64,000 nucleotides of DNA from Veillonella criceti (GTDB lineage: Bacteria; Bacillota; Negativicutes; Veillonellales; Veillonellaceae): contig NZ_UHIO01000001.1 of the NCBI RefSeq assembly GCF_900460315.1, positions 2,132,001 to 2,196,000 on the forward strand. Reading direction: 5' to 3'. Made by a program: the position numbers and the translations under genes. The notes below the pieces were generated by a model. That model was given only the letters and a program-made list of their open reading frames with translations, did not search any database and was not told the origin of the DNA. Positions 16,665 to 26,754 of this stretch are shown here, piece after piece (the stretch's first letter is position 1; every line of letters starts with the position of its first letter).

Positions 16665-18083
16665 ATGTATGATGTAAAATCCTCCAAGGCGGAAGAATTT
16701 ATTAATCACGAAGAGATTTTAGATACCTTAGCCTATGCTGAGGCCAATAAAGAGAACCGAGAATTGTTAGATCAAATCTTGGCAAAAGCAGCGACGTATA
16801 ACGGCTTGACTCATCGTGAAGCAGCTGTATTATTGGAATGTCCATTGCCTGAGTATAAAGAGAAATTATTTGCGTTGGCAAAGGAAATTAAACAAAAGAT
16901 TTATGGGGATCGTATTGTATTATTTGCCCCTTTATATTTATCTAATTACTGTGTAAATGGTTGCGTATATTGCCCATATCATGCTAAGAATCGCCATATT
17001 GCACGTAAGAAATTAACACAAGAACAAGTGCGTGAAGAAGTCTTAGCGTTAGAAGCTATGGGACATAAACGTATCGTTATTGAATCTGGTGAAGACCCTG
17101 TTAACAATCCATTAGAATATATTTTAGAATGTATTAAGACAATCTATAGTATTAAAAATAAAAATGGTGAAATTCGCCGTGTTAATGTTAATATTGCAGC
17201 TTGTGAAGTAGAAGATTATAAAAAACTTCATGAAGCAGGCATTGGTACGTATACTTTATTCCAAGAAACCTATAATAAAGAAAACTATGAAGCTCTTCAT
17301 CCACATGGGCCAAAGAGTAATTATGCATATCACACAGAAGCTATGGACCGTGCTATGAAAGGCGGTATTGATGATGTAGGGATTGGCGTATTGTATGGTC
17401 TTGAACATTATCGCTATGATTTTGTAGGCTTGTTGATGCATGCGGAACATTTGGAAGCTGTTTTTGGGGTAGGGCCTCACACAATCAGTGTGCCTCGTAT
17501 TTGTCCGGCTGATGATATTGATGTAGATGATTTTAGCAATGCGGTGCCAGATGATATTTTTGAAAAAATCGTAGCATTAATTCGTGTATCTACACCATAT
17601 ACAGGTATGATTATGTCTACTCGTGAAAGCCAACGTATGCGTGAACGTGGTTTAGCACTTGGTATTTCTCAGATTAGTGGTGGTTCTCGTACTAGTGTTG
17701 GTGGCTATAAAGAAGAAGAGTTGCCAGAAGATAATTCGGCACAATTTGATACAAGTGACCGTCGTAGCTTAGATGAAATTGTGGATTGGCTATTAGAACT
17801 TGGTTATGTACCAAGCTTCTGCACCGCTTGTTATCGAGCAGGGCGTACAGGCGACCGCTTTATGGCGTTAGCGAAGAGTGGCCAGATTCATAACTGTTGC
17901 CAGCCAAATGCATTGATGACATTGAATGAGTATTTACTTGATTATGCATCTGATGAAACGAAGGCGACAGGGGAAGCTGTTATTGAAAAACAACTTCATA
18001 AGATTAAAAATGAAAAAGTAAAAGAAGCATCGACTAATTATATTAAACAAATGGAACATGGGGAACGAGATTTCCGTTTCTAA
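16665..18083 (+). CDS. hydG: [FeFe]-hydrogenase maturase HydG
   Basis: Radical-SAM tyrosine lyase that makes the CO and CN ligands and an Fe(CO)2CN synthon for the H-cluster of [FeFe]-hydrogenase. The 472-aa protein has the N-terminal cluster motif CVNGCVYC (CX3CX2C, Cys 96/100/103) and the C-terminal CX2CX22C motif (CTAC near 386-389, Cys near 412) that binds the auxiliary cluster and distinguishes HydG from ThiH. Length is typical. HydE, HydF and the hydrogenase itself are not adjacent. A ribosome site AAAGGAGAT precedes the ATG. Confidence 0.94.
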   Translation: MYDVKSSKAEEFINHEEILDTLAYAEANKENRELLDQILAKAATYNGLTHREAAVLLECPLPEYKEKLFALAKEIKQKIYGDRIVLFAPLYLSNYCVNGCVYCPYHAKNRHIARKKLTQEQVREEVLALEAMGHKRIVIESGEDPVNNPLEYILECIKTIYSIKNKNGEIRRVNVNIAACEVEDYKKLHEAGIGTYTLFQETYNKENYEALHPHGPKSNYAYHTEAMDRAMKGGIDDVGIGVLYGLEHYRYDFVGLLMHAEHLEAVFGVGPHTISVPRICPADDIDVDDFSNAVPDDIFEKIVALIRVSTPYTGMIMSTRESQRMRERGLALGISQISGGSRTSVGGYKEEELPEDNSAQFDTSDRRSLDEIVDWLLELGYVPSFCTACYRAGRTGDRFMALAKSGQIHNCCQPNALMTLNEYLLDYASDETKATGEAVIEKQLHKIKNEKVKEASTNYIKQMEHGERDFRF

Positions 18084-18150
18084 TATAATTGTTAATGAAT
18101 TGCTGTACAATAAACGTTTTATATACGCTATAAACAAATAGGAATGATAG

Positions 18151-18192
18151 AGAATGAGTGGTTATAAATTGATAATCGCTCATTCTTTTTTT
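18151..18192 (+). terminator. intrinsic terminator after hydG
   Basis: Stem agaatgag / ctcattct with an inner stem ggttat / ataatc, followed by seven Ts. Confidence 0.88.
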
Positions 18193-18363
18193 ATAGTTTT
18201 AAATATCTCGTATTGAGAAAAAGAATAGAAAAGAGTTTAATTTAATTGGTAAATGATGTATAATAAAATATATTGAGAATGATAATACACTATTTTTAAA
18301 TGAATATTTTTAATATTGAGATTGAAATTCGATACCTGAATATATAAGTGAGACGAGATAGAT

Positions 18364-20355
18364 ATGAGACAGAGTAAAGCAAAACGATGGCGCTTAGCAA
18401 CAGGTAATGAACAAGCCGAACGCGAGTTAGTACGTCATTTAGGCGTATATCCTGTAGTGGCTAAGCTATTAGTAAATCGGGGCATCGATACAGTAACAGC
18501 TGGGCAAGATTTTTTATATGGCACAGTGAATGATTTATTAGATCCATATGACTTAAAAGGTATGGCCGAAGCCGTGCCCTTAATTCAACAGGCCATTGAA
18601 GAACAGCAACGAATTGTTATATATGGCGATTATGATGTAGACGGTATTACGGCGACCTCTTTGATGTATCGCTTTTTGGTACGCTGTGGAGCTAATGTGA
18701 GCTATTATATACCGGAACGTCAAAGTGAAGGCTATGGACTTAATGCAGAGGCTCTCGAGCATATTATTGAGCAAGGTACTGAACTTGTCATCACAGTAGA
18801 CTGTGGTATTAGTTCGTATGATATTGTAGAAGCAGTTCGTAATCGGCTGACTATGATTATTACCGATCATCATACAGCACCACCAGATATTCCACGGGCA
18901 GCGGCCGTCATTAATCATAAACAGCCAGGTTGTCCTTATAAAGATAAGAATTTATCTGGTGTAGGGGTGGCGTTTAAGTTGTGCCAAGCGCTTTGGCGAG
19001 AACGTACAGGCGAAGCCTATTTAGAAGATTTAGATATTGTGGCTTTGGGTACTGTGGCTGACGTAGTTCCTCTAGTTGGCGAAAATCGTATTATTGTTCG
19101 TGAAGGTCTTAAGAAAATGACAGAATCGCCAAACCTTGGTATTGCGGCCTTAGTAGAAGTGGCAGGCCTAGGGGGGCGTAAATTAACGACGGGTCATATT
19201 GGCTTTACGTTGGCCCCACGACTTAATGCAGCCGGTCGTGTAACTCATGCAACGCGAGCCGTAGAGCTTTTAATCACGAAAGATATAGCCACGGCTAATA
19301 CGATTGCAGAAGAGTTACAAGCGACGAATCAAGAGCGACAACTCATTGAACGGTTAATTCACGAAGAGGCGCGGCTTGATGTAATTAATCAAGGTGAGGA
19401 AGCGAATAAGGTCATTGTAGTGGCTGGTGAGAATTGGCACTCAGGTGTGATTGGGATTGTGGCCTCACGCTTAGTTGAGGAGTTTTATCGTCCCGCGATG
19501 GTGATTAGTATTCATGATGGCATTGGTAAGGGATCATGCCGTAGTATAGAAAATTGTAATATTTACGAAGCCTTAAAGTCGGCTGAAGATTTACTGTTAC
19601 AGTTTGGTGGGCATAAGCAAGCGGCTGGCTTTAGTATTACTGCTGAGAATATTCCTGCTTTACGTCAACGCTTAACGGCTTATTGTGAAGCTAATTTAAC
19701 GGAAGAAGACTATGTCCCTATTATTGATATTGATACGCCTTTAGAGCCGGCTGAAGTGACCGTAGAGTTGGTGGATCAAATTGAAACATTAGAGCCTTAT
19801 GGTATGGGGAATAGTACACCTGTATTTTCTATTGATCCCATAGCAGTGCAAGATGTGTTTTTATTAGGGCAACAAAAGAACCATTGCAAGATTATTTTAC
19901 AGTCACAAGTCGGGCCTTTAGATGCAATTATTTGGCATGGGGCTGACTATCATCGGGAGATTTTTCCAGATGAAAAGCTAAAGGTGGCGTTTGCCTTACA
20001 AAAAAATGAATGGCAAGGTCGCGTTTCACCACAATTAATGGTACAAGATTTAGCTCTTTTAGGGGAGCAACGAGCGCATTTAACAGCGGAAGGATTACGT
20101 GAAATGTATGTCATTGTACGCAGTGTATTCCGCAGTGCCACGGCGCCTCGCTATATTGTCGAATCAGAAGTGTTACATCGTCATCCAGAGAATCAGACCG
20201 ACAAAGAGGCTATGTTAGCCTTAGACGTTTTTAAAGAATTGGGAATTTTACAAGAAGAAGCAACGGAAGATGGGATGGCTTTGTATCGTTGGTGTCATGT
20301 GAAAGAAAAATTAGAATTGATTACGTCATTGACGTTTCTAAAATACAGTGCTTAA
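18364..20355 (+). CDS. recJ: single-stranded-DNA-specific exonuclease RecJ
   Basis: 5'-3' exonuclease on single-stranded DNA used in recombination and mismatch/base-excision repair. The 663-aa protein carries the DHH phosphoesterase motifs IYGDYDVDGITATSL (about residues 84-98), VDCGIS and TDHHTAPPDIPRA, the DHHA1 block LAPRLNAAGR and GGHKQAAGFS, and an OB-fold near the end. The C-terminal extension of about 100 residues is common in Firmicutes. A weak promoter (TTTAAT-17-TATAAT, 18236-18264) lies upstream. It starts a run of tightly spaced genes that reaches aspS. Confidence 0.95.
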   Translation: MRQSKAKRWRLATGNEQAERELVRHLGVYPVVAKLLVNRGIDTVTAGQDFLYGTVNDLLDPYDLKGMAEAVPLIQQAIEEQQRIVIYGDYDVDGITATSLMYRFLVRCGANVSYYIPERQSEGYGLNAEALEHIIEQGTELVITVDCGISSYDIVEAVRNRLTMIITDHHTAPPDIPRAAAVINHKQPGCPYKDKNLSGVGVAFKLCQALWRERTGEAYLEDLDIVALGTVADVVPLVGENRIIVREGLKKMTESPNLGIAALVEVAGLGGRKLTTGHIGFTLAPRLNAAGRVTHATRAVELLITKDIATANTIAEELQATNQERQLIERLIHEEARLDVINQGEEANKVIVVAGENWHSGVIGIVASRLVEEFYRPAMVISIHDGIGKGSCRSIENCNIYEALKSAEDLLLQFGGHKQAAGFSITAENIPALRQRLTAYCEANLTEEDYVPIIDIDTPLEPAEVTVELVDQIETLEPYGMGNSTPVFSIDPIAVQDVFLLGQQKNHCKIILQSQVGPLDAIIWHGADYHREIFPDEKLKVAFALQKNEWQGRVSPQLMVQDLALLGEQRAHLTAEGLREMYVIVRSVFRSATAPRYIVESEVLHRHPENQTDKEAMLALDVFKELGILQEEATEDGMALYRWCHVKEKLELITSLTFLKYSA

Positions 20356-20368
20356 GGAGGTGGGACGT

Positions 20369-22603
20369 ATGGTAGAAAATGAAGAAGGCAAAGTATTGGT
20401 TGATATGCCAGCCTTTAATAAAGACGTTGAATTAGCCCACCTTATGGAAATCGTTAGGGTGTATTTGGATGAGGCTGATTGTGAACTCATTATGCGTGCC
20501 TTTGAAATGGCGGATAAAGCGCATGCCCCGCAAAAAAGAGCCTCTGGAGAGCCTTATATTTTGCATCCGTTAGCTGTGGCTACCATTTTAGCTAATTTGC
20601 AAATTGATGCTACAACTGTTATTGCAGCTTTACTTCATGATGTGGTGGAAGATACCGATGTGACACTGCCACAAATTGAAGAAGCCTTTGGTAAAGAAGT
20701 CGCTTTTTTGGTAGATGGGGTAACAAAATTAAATCAATTTCAGTATCACACTAAAGAAGATCAACAGTTAGAAAATTATCGTAAGATGATTTTAGCCATG
20801 GCGAAAGACGTGCGCGTAGTTGTTATTAAACTTGGTGATAGACTGCATAATATGCGGACTTTGAAGCATATGCGCAGTGATAAACAAAAGCGAATTGCTC
20901 AGGAAACGTTGGAGATTTTTGCACCATTAGCGCATCGGTTGGGTATCTTTAATATTAAGTGGGAGTTAGAAGATTTATCGTTCCGCTATTTAGAGCCTGA
21001 TAAATATTATGATTTAGTTGAGCAAATGCAGGAAAAACGGCATGTGCGCGAAGAAATCGTCAATGACACGATGGAGCAGCTTAAAAAAGCGCTTGGTGAT
21101 GCCCATATTAAGGCGGATGTAAAAGGGCGGCCTAAACATTTTTATAGTATTTACAAAAAAATGAAAAAAGATAATCGTGATTTATCACAGATTTATGATT
21201 TGTATGCAGTGCGTGTTATTGTAGATACAATTCCTGATTGTTATGCAGTGTTAGGGATTGTTCATAATTTGTGGAAGCCTTTGCCTTATCGTTTCAAAGA
21301 TTATATTGCCATGCCTAAGTCCAACATGTATCAATCATTACATACAACGGTCATTGGTACGATGGGGCATTCAGTAGAGATTCAGATTCGTACGTGGGAT
21401 ATGCACCGCGTTTCAGAATATGGGGTAGCGGCTCATTGGCGGTATAAAGAAGGGGCTAAGAACGGTGATAAAGATTTTGACCAAAAGGTGGGTTGGCTCC
21501 GTCAAGTATTAGAATGGCAAGATTCGAGTAATCCAAAAGAATTAGTGAATGCTTTAAAACTCGATGTATTTTCTGGCGAAGTATTCGTATTTACGCCGCG
21601 TGGTGATGTTTTAAAGCTGCCAAAAGGGGCTGTTCCATTGGACTTTGCCTATCGAATTCATACTGATGTGGGGCATCGTTGTGTTGGGGCTAAAGTAAAT
21701 GGCAAGATTGTATCGCTTGATTACACCTTACAAAATGGTGATATTGTAGATATTATTACGTCTAAAAATGGAAAACCTAGCTTAGATTGGTTGAATATTG
21801 TAGGCTCTACGGAAAGTAAGAGCAAGATTCGCAATTGGTTTAAGAAAGAAAACAAAGAAGAAAATGTCGTTAAGGGTCGTGAACTTCTTGAAAAAGAAGC
21901 TCGTCGTCTAAATTATGATTGGAAAGAGCTTAATAAGCCTGGTCGACTAGATCAAATCGCTAAAGCATTAAATGCGGGGAGTGATGCGGAATTGCTGTCG
22001 GCTGTTGGGTATGGAGGGATTCCTGTCAATTCTGTATTGCTTCGCTTTGTTGATTTATATAAACGCGATTTAGCAAAGGAAGATAATCGCCGTGATACCA
22101 TGGCTTTACTTGAACGGTTAAAGACTCATGAGCCGGTGCGTCGCAAGAGCAGTACAGGTATTTTAGTGAATGGTGAGCCTGATGTGATGGTCCGTATGGC
22201 TCGTTGTTGTAATCCTGTACCAGGCGATGAAGTTGTTGGTTATATAACTCGAGGCCGCGGAGTATCCGTACATCGTGCTGATTGTCCGAATATTGGTCAT
22301 ACACCAGAAGATGTGGATCGTATGATTGAAGTGGCTTGGGATGTAGGTACTCGTGAAAACTTCCATGTAGCTATTGATATTACGGCTTATGACCGAGGCG
22401 GTATGCTCATGGAGATTATGGCCTGTCTATCGGAGATGAAAATTAATATTGTCAATATTAATGCGAAAGTCGACGATACGAAGAATGCCAATATTAGTTT
22501 AGTTATCGAAATTCGAGACGTGTCAGAATTAGATTTTGTTATGACGAAGATTCGCCGTATTCGCGATGTATATACGGTGCAACGAGCGAATGGAGGTAGC
22601 TAA
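20369..22603 (+). CDS. rel: bifunctional (p)ppGpp synthetase/hydrolase Rel
   Basis: Makes and degrades the stringent-response alarmone. The 744-aa product has the HD hydrolase domain ([23 protein letters not shown]), the synthetase domain ([28 protein letters not shown]), a TGS domain ([17 protein letters not shown]), the conserved-cysteine [20 protein letters not shown] region and a C-terminal ACT domain. Both active-site sets look intact. ATG 20369 is preferred because AAGGAGGTGGGACGT lies directly before it; the GTG at 20348 is upstream of that site and inside recJ. Confidence 0.96.
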   Translation: MVENEEGKVLVDMPAFNKDVELAHLMEIVRVYLDEADCELIMRAFEMADKAHAPQKRASGEPYILHPLAVATILANLQIDATTVIAALLHDVVEDTDVTLPQIEEAFGKEVAFLVDGVTKLNQFQYHTKEDQQLENYRKMILAMAKDVRVVVIKLGDRLHNMRTLKHMRSDKQKRIAQETLEIFAPLAHRLGIFNIKWELEDLSFRYLEPDKYYDLVEQMQEKRHVREEIVNDTMEQLKKALGDAHIKADVKGRPKHFYSIYKKMKKDNRDLSQIYDLYAVRVIVDTIPDCYAVLGIVHNLWKPLPYRFKDYIAMPKSNMYQSLHTTVIGTMGHSVEIQIRTWDMHRVSEYGVAAHWRYKEGAKNGDKDFDQKVGWLRQVLEWQDSSNPKELVNALKLDVFSGEVFVFTPRGDVLKLPKGAVPLDFAYRIHTDVGHRCVGAKVNGKIVSLDYTLQNGDIVDIITSKNGKPSLDWLNIVGSTESKSKIRNWFKKENKEENVVKGRELLEKEARRLNYDWKELNKPGRLDQIAKALNAGSDAELLSAVGYGGIPVNSVLLRFVDLYKRDLAKEDNRRDTMALLERLKTHEPVRRKSSTGILVNGEPDVMVRMARCCNPVPGDEVVGYITRGRGVSVHRADCPNIGHTPEDVDRMIEVAWDVGTRENFHVAIDITAYDRGGMLMEIMACLSEMKINIVNINAKVDDTKNANISLVIEIRDVSELDFVMTKIRRIRDVYTVQRANGGS

Positions 22604-23052
22604 TGAGAGCGGTAGTACAACGTGTCAGTGAAGCTAGTGTTACTGTGGCAGAGACTAAAGTGGGGGCTGTTTCCCAAGGTCTATTAGTTTTATTAGGCGT
22701 GGGGAAAGATGATACCGTAGCCGATGCCAATTACTTAGCAGAAAAGATTGTTAATCTTCGTATTTTTGAAGATGATGATGAGAAAATGAATTTATCCTTA
22801 CTTGATGTGGGCGGCCAACTATTAGCCGTGTCACAGTTTACCTTATATGGGGATGTACGCAAAGGTCGTCGCCCAGGTTTTGATCAGGCCGCCGCGCCTA
22901 AGGAAGCGGAAGCGTTATATGAAGTGTTTGTCAAACGTTGCGCAGAATTAGGAGTGGCCGTAGAAACGGGCCAATTTCAAACTCACATGATGGTGGCCCT
23001 TGTGAATGATGGGCCCGTGACGATTTTATTAGATAGTCAGAAACAGTTTTAA
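22603..23052 (+). CDS. dtd: D-aminoacyl-tRNA deacylase
   Basis: Hydrolyses D-amino acids (and Gly mischarged on tRNA-Ala) from tRNA, a proof-reading step. The 149-aa protein matches the family: [13 protein letters not shown] start, [19 protein letters not shown] (with the SQxTLYxD motif) and [11 protein letters not shown] near the end (the GP cis-proline motif). Its start overlaps the rel stop by one base (TAATG), a common rel-dtd pair in Firmicutes. Confidence 0.95.
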   Translation: MRAVVQRVSEASVTVAETKVGAVSQGLLVLLGVGKDDTVADANYLAEKIVNLRIFEDDDEKMNLSLLDVGGQLLAVSQFTLYGDVRKGRRPGFDQAAAPKEAEALYEVFVKRCAELGVAVETGQFQTHMMVALVNDGPVTILLDSQKQF

Positions 23053-23131
23053 AAGAAAATGTAATATACAACAAGTATAAATGGAGAAACACTGTAAAGG
23101 TGTTCCATAGAGATATTGGAGAGTGATGCCC

Positions 23132-23752
23132 ATGAAGTTATATCGTATGCCCTTAGGACCACTAGGTACCAATTGCTATATTTTAGAAGATGAAACGACA
23201 CATCATTGTTTTATCACAGATCCTGGCGGTGATGGGGCGCAATTAGTGGCCGTTCTTAATGAAAAAGGGTTAGTGCCAGAGGCCGTGTTATTGACACATG
23301 GTCATGGCGATCATATTGGTGGTGTGCAAGCTGTAATTGATGCTTTTCATGTACCGGTATATATTCATGCAGGGGATGAAGCGTTTCTTACGGATAGTGA
23401 TTTAAATTTGAGCAGTGCTATGGGGCTTACCATAGAAGTCCATGGCGATATTAAATTGGTGAAAGAAGACGATGTAATTTCGTTAGGTAATCATCAGTTT
23501 ACTGTTATTGAAACGCCAGGTCATACACCAGGTGGTGTTTGTTATTATGGCGAAGGCTTGTTGCTTGCTGGGGATACTTTATTCCAAGAGTCCATTGGTC
23601 GCACTGATTTTCCGCGTAGTAGTTATGAGGATTTGATAGAGGCGATTAAGACGAAGCTCTATGCCTTGCCTGATGAAACGGTAGTTTATCCAGGGCATGG
23701 GCCTGAGACTACCATAGGTCATGAAAAGACCTATAATCCCTTTGTGCGTTAG
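23132..23752 (+). CDS. MBL-fold metallo-hydrolase (glyoxalase II-like)
   Basis: Metallo-beta-lactamase-fold hydrolase, about 206 aa, with the di-metal motif THGHGDHIGG, then ETPGHTPGG, LLAGDTLF and PGHGPETT. This is the small YqgX/YcbL-like group commonly found after rel-dtd; members hydrolyse thioesters such as S-lactoylglutathione in vitro, but the natural substrate in such Firmicutes is unclear. ATG 23132 fits the ggagag ribosome site best; GTG 23123 and ATG 23126 are alternatives. Confidence 0.88.
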   Translation: MKLYRMPLGPLGTNCYILEDETTHHCFITDPGGDGAQLVAVLNEKGLVPEAVLLTHGHGDHIGGVQAVIDAFHVPVYIHAGDEAFLTDSDLNLSSAMGLTIEVHGDIKLVKEDDVISLGNHQFTVIETPGHTPGGVCYYGEGLLLAGDTLFQESIGRTDFPRSSYEDLIEAIKTKLYALPDETVVYPGHGPETTIGHEKTYNPFVR

Positions 23753-23764
23753 GCGGTGAGGGAT

Positions 23765-24829
23765 ATGTTAAAAAAGTCAACGCAGTATTGGCTTCGCGTG
23801 GTATTAATTGTATTGGCGGTCATATTTTTATGGGCGATAATTCCCGTACTTTGGCCGTTAATTGTATCATTTATTTTTACCCTAATTTTATTGCCTATTG
23901 TCAATGGGATTCAAGACTATATGCGTCATCGTGTAGGGGCAACCTGGTTTCCACGGTGGTTAGCTATTTTACCCGCCTTTCTGTTAGTGGTGCTAGTGAC
24001 AGCCTTGGTAATCCAATTCATTGTTTTGCCATTTATTGTGGAGTTTACTCGTTTATTGAATAATTTACCGTATTTGATTTCCCAATTGATTGTCTTATGG
24101 CAAACATTGACTTCAGGACAATGGGTGGCCTTACCGCCACAAATTGATGCTATTGTAATGAATACATTAGCCCGTATTAGTGCGTATGGCGTGGAATTAG
24201 CACAACGTGGTATTTTTGCCATCTTTTCCATAGCTACGACCATGTTAGAGCTTCTCTTGGTGCCCATTATGACGTTTTATCTGTTAAAAGATGGGCGTCG
24301 TTTGAAGACTAAGGCGTTATCTATCTTTGCGCCCCCTCATAATCGGTACCTGTTAGATGTGGTCAATCAAATTCATCGCACCATGGGTGGGTATTTGCGA
24401 GGTCAACTTGTTTTAGCGACTAACATGTTTTGCGTAACTTTGATTGTGGCGTATATTTATGATTTACCGTATCCATTAGTGCTTGCGTTATTAGCGGCGA
24501 TTGCTGAATGGATTCCTATTATTGGGCCGATTGTGAGTGCTGTACCAGCCATTGTATTGGCTTCTTTAGTAGGCCCTGCATTGGTAGTAAAAGTAGTTAT
24601 TACCTATGCGCTTATCCAGTTAATTGACGGACAGATTGTTATGCCTAAGATTATGGGGCATGTTATTAAATTGCATCCGTTAGTTATATTAACCGTCATT
24701 TTTGTAGGTGGTTATTTCTATGGCATCATTGGTATGATGACGGCCGTGCCGCTTACAGCAATGCTACAAATTGTGCTTACAAAGCTTTGGTATTTTAATT
24801 CGTTTTACAAAAAGGATGGGACCGTATGA
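23765..24829 (+). CDS. AI-2E family transporter (PerM-like permease)
   Basis: Polytopic membrane protein of about 354 aa with eight or so spans in the pattern of the AI-2E exporter family: three N-terminal spans, a soluble stretch, then FYLLKDGRRLKTKAL and the C-terminal group with IAEWIPIIGPIVSAVPA and a GGYFYGIIGMMTAVPL-like end. Members have been linked to autoinducer-2 export or Na+/H+ antiport; substrate unassigned. ATG 23765 follows ggtgaggg. It overlaps fur by 4 bases. Confidence 0.85.
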   Translation: MLKKSTQYWLRVVLIVLAVIFLWAIIPVLWPLIVSFIFTLILLPIVNGIQDYMRHRVGATWFPRWLAILPAFLLVVLVTALVIQFIVLPFIVEFTRLLNNLPYLISQLIVLWQTLTSGQWVALPPQIDAIVMNTLARISAYGVELAQRGIFAIFSIATTMLELLLVPIMTFYLLKDGRRLKTKALSIFAPPHNRYLLDVVNQIHRTMGGYLRGQLVLATNMFCVTLIVAYIYDLPYPLVLALLAAIAEWIPIIGPIVSAVPAIVLASLVGPALVVKVVITYALIQLIDGQIVMPKIMGHVIKLHPLVILTVIFVGGYFYGIIGMMTAVPLTAMLQIVLTKLWYFNSFYKKDGTV

Positions 24830-25308
24830 ACACGACATTAGAAAAATTAAAAGAACGTATCAAAGACAAAAAGTATAAATTGACGACACAACGTCAAACG
24901 ATTTTGCAAGCGTTTATTGATGCTGAAGAAAAACATCTTTGCGCTGAAGATGTGTATGTATTGGTAAAAGCGGTAGCTCCTGATATTGGTTTGGCCACTA
25001 TTTATCGTACCCTAGATTTATTTACTGAACTTGATTTGTTGAAACGTTTGGATTTTGGGGATGGCCGTAATCGCTATGAATTAAATGATGAAGAATTTGC
25101 TCATTTTCATCATCATTTGATTTGCGTAAAATGTGGTTGTGTTAAGGAATTTGAAGATGATATGTTGGAAACGTTAGAGTCAATTATTGCAAAAAAACTT
25201 AACTTTAAGACCATTGACCATCAGTTAAAAGTATATGGCTATTGCGGTGATTGCCAAGAAAAAATGAAAGCTGAAGAGGAAGCCGAGGCGGCTCAAAAAG
25301 GTGAATAA
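24826..25308 (+). CDS. fur: Fur family metalloregulator
   Basis: Metal- or peroxide-responsive repressor of 160 aa: winged helix with KYKLTTQRQTILQAF and DIGLATIYRTLDLF, then the metal site HFHHHLICVKCG, and a second CxxC (CGDC). The HFHHH motif and two CxxC pairs indicate a structural Zn site plus a regulatory site. Fur, PerR and Zur cannot be told apart with certainty; the sequence looks most like Fur. The acidic C-terminal tail (EEEAEAAQ) is unremarkable. It overlaps the upstream permease by 4 and hemZ by 8 bases. Confidence 0.85.
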   Translation: MNTTLEKLKERIKDKKYKLTTQRQTILQAFIDAEEKHLCAEDVYVLVKAVAPDIGLATIYRTLDLFTELDLLKRLDFGDGRNRYELNDEEFAHFHHHLICVKCGCVKEFEDDMLETLESIIAKKLNFKTIDHQLKVYGYCGDCQEKMKAEEEAEAAQKGE

Positions 25309-26752
25309 GTTAACCTATTCGTATAGTGGGCCATTACCACTGGGGAGTGTGGTCGCTCATTATTGTGGAGCGGCTGGGCTCACTACTTATAAGGAAAACC
25401 CTATGTGGCGTTTGGCTGGACAAGAGGACGAACATCAGTATGTGCTGTCTGTCTATCGGGACGGGCAATTCATCGCCATTTTTACAGGAGCGCACACGAA
25501 TGAAGGACGTTTGCAAATTGGTGGCCAATTATTACGATTGTTACGGACCCATCGAGGGTTACCACCTTTGGGTGATTGGGGGACTTTAGTCGGTGTTCGG
25601 CCTACCAAGTTATTTCATAAACTCTGGGATAAACTAGGATCTGCTGAGGCAGCTGTGGACTGTTTGCGTCAGCAGTATGAAGTAACCGAGCCTAAAATTG
25701 ACTTATTGCAACAAGTAGCAACGTTACAGCGACCTTATGTAGCACCCAACGCTAAAGCTGACCGTATGGTGAGTGTTTATGGAGGAATTCCGTTTTGCCA
25801 GACTCACTGTACCTATTGTTCATTTCCCTATGGGCTGATTCAAGATTATAAGCGTGTGCCGCAGTTTGTAGAGGCTTTTGTAAAGGATAGTCAGCATTTA
25901 CAAAGGGTAATAGCTGAGTATGAGTTACAGTTAAGCACGCTCTATTTAGGTGGTGGTACGCCCACAAGTTTGAGCGACGCTGATTTTGAAACGATTGTTA
26001 GCTCATTAGCTGAGTTACAGGGGCCAAACGTAACTACGAATGCCTTAGAGTTTACCGTTGAAGCGGGGCGTCCTGATTCGGTGACACCTCATAAATTGCG
26101 TGCTATGGAACGAGTTGGGGTTAATCGCATTAGTATTAATCCGCAGAGTATGCATGATTTTATTTTAAAAGCTATTGGTCGTGGGCATACAGCTAAGGCC
26201 ATTAGGGATTTATATCGCTATGTACGACAACATACGTCATTTCAGGTTAATATGGATTTTATTGCCGGTTTGCCGTATCAGACAGAAGGTCATATGATAG
26301 AAAATATGGATTATATTTGTCAGGCTATGCCTGAAAATGTTACAATTCATACATTGGCTTTAAAACGTGGTAGTCCTTTATATGAAGGGGTTGGCCGTGA
26401 AGCTATGCCTGAGGAACAGGCGGTAGAAGCTATGGTTGCCTATTGTAAAGGTCGTTTGGAAGCGGCTGGATATGTACCTTATTATGTGTATCGTCAACAG
26501 TATATGACCAGTCAAACCGAGAATATTGGTTATACGTTGCCTGGTCATGTGTGTGAATATAATATTCGCATTATGGAAGAGCGACAAAGTATTTTGTCAG
26601 TGGGGCCAGGTAGTTCATCTAAATGGATGCGGGCTCCGGAATATCGGCAGTTGCAACAACATATGCCGAAAGATGTATCAGTATATATTGATACACTCGA
26701 TACACTACTCGGTAAACGTAGTCAATTATGTAAACAATTTTGGGAGGGATAA
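25301..26752 (+). CDS. hemZ: HemZ-like coproporphyrinogen dehydrogenase (radical SAM)
   Basis: Radical-SAM protein of 483 aa related to oxygen-independent coproporphyrinogen III oxidase. The cluster motif is CQTHCTYCSFPY (CX3CX2C, about residues 165-172) after an N-terminal extension of about 160 residues that is typical of HemZ; LYLGGGTPTSLS and VEAGRPDS follow. It would act in anaerobic haem synthesis, but HemZ/HemW-type proteins are easily confused and activity is not proven by sequence. It lies directly before hisS, as in many Clostridia and Negativicutes. Confidence 0.85.
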   Translation: MNKLTYSYSGPLPLGSVVAHYCGAAGLTTYKENPMWRLAGQEDEHQYVLSVYRDGQFIAIFTGAHTNEGRLQIGGQLLRLLRTHRGLPPLGDWGTLVGVRPTKLFHKLWDKLGSAEAAVDCLRQQYEVTEPKIDLLQQVATLQRPYVAPNAKADRMVSVYGGIPFCQTHCTYCSFPYGLIQDYKRVPQFVEAFVKDSQHLQRVIAEYELQLSTLYLGGGTPTSLSDADFETIVSSLAELQGPNVTTNALEFTVEAGRPDSVTPHKLRAMERVGVNRISINPQSMHDFILKAIGRGHTAKAIRDLYRYVRQHTSFQVNMDFIAGLPYQTEGHMIENMDYICQAMPENVTIHTLALKRGSPLYEGVGREAMPEEQAVEAMVAYCKGRLEAAGYVPYYVYRQQYMTSQTENIGYTLPGHVCEYNIRIMEERQSILSVGPGSSSKWMRAPEYRQLQQHMPKDVSVYIDTLDTLLGKRSQLCKQFWEG

Positions 26753-26754
26753 TC

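Noticed and set aside
18274-18290. Fur-box-like sequence gagaatgataataca before recJ
   Set aside because: Only one half resembles the consensus and recJ is not an expected Fur target; likely chance in AT-rich DNA.
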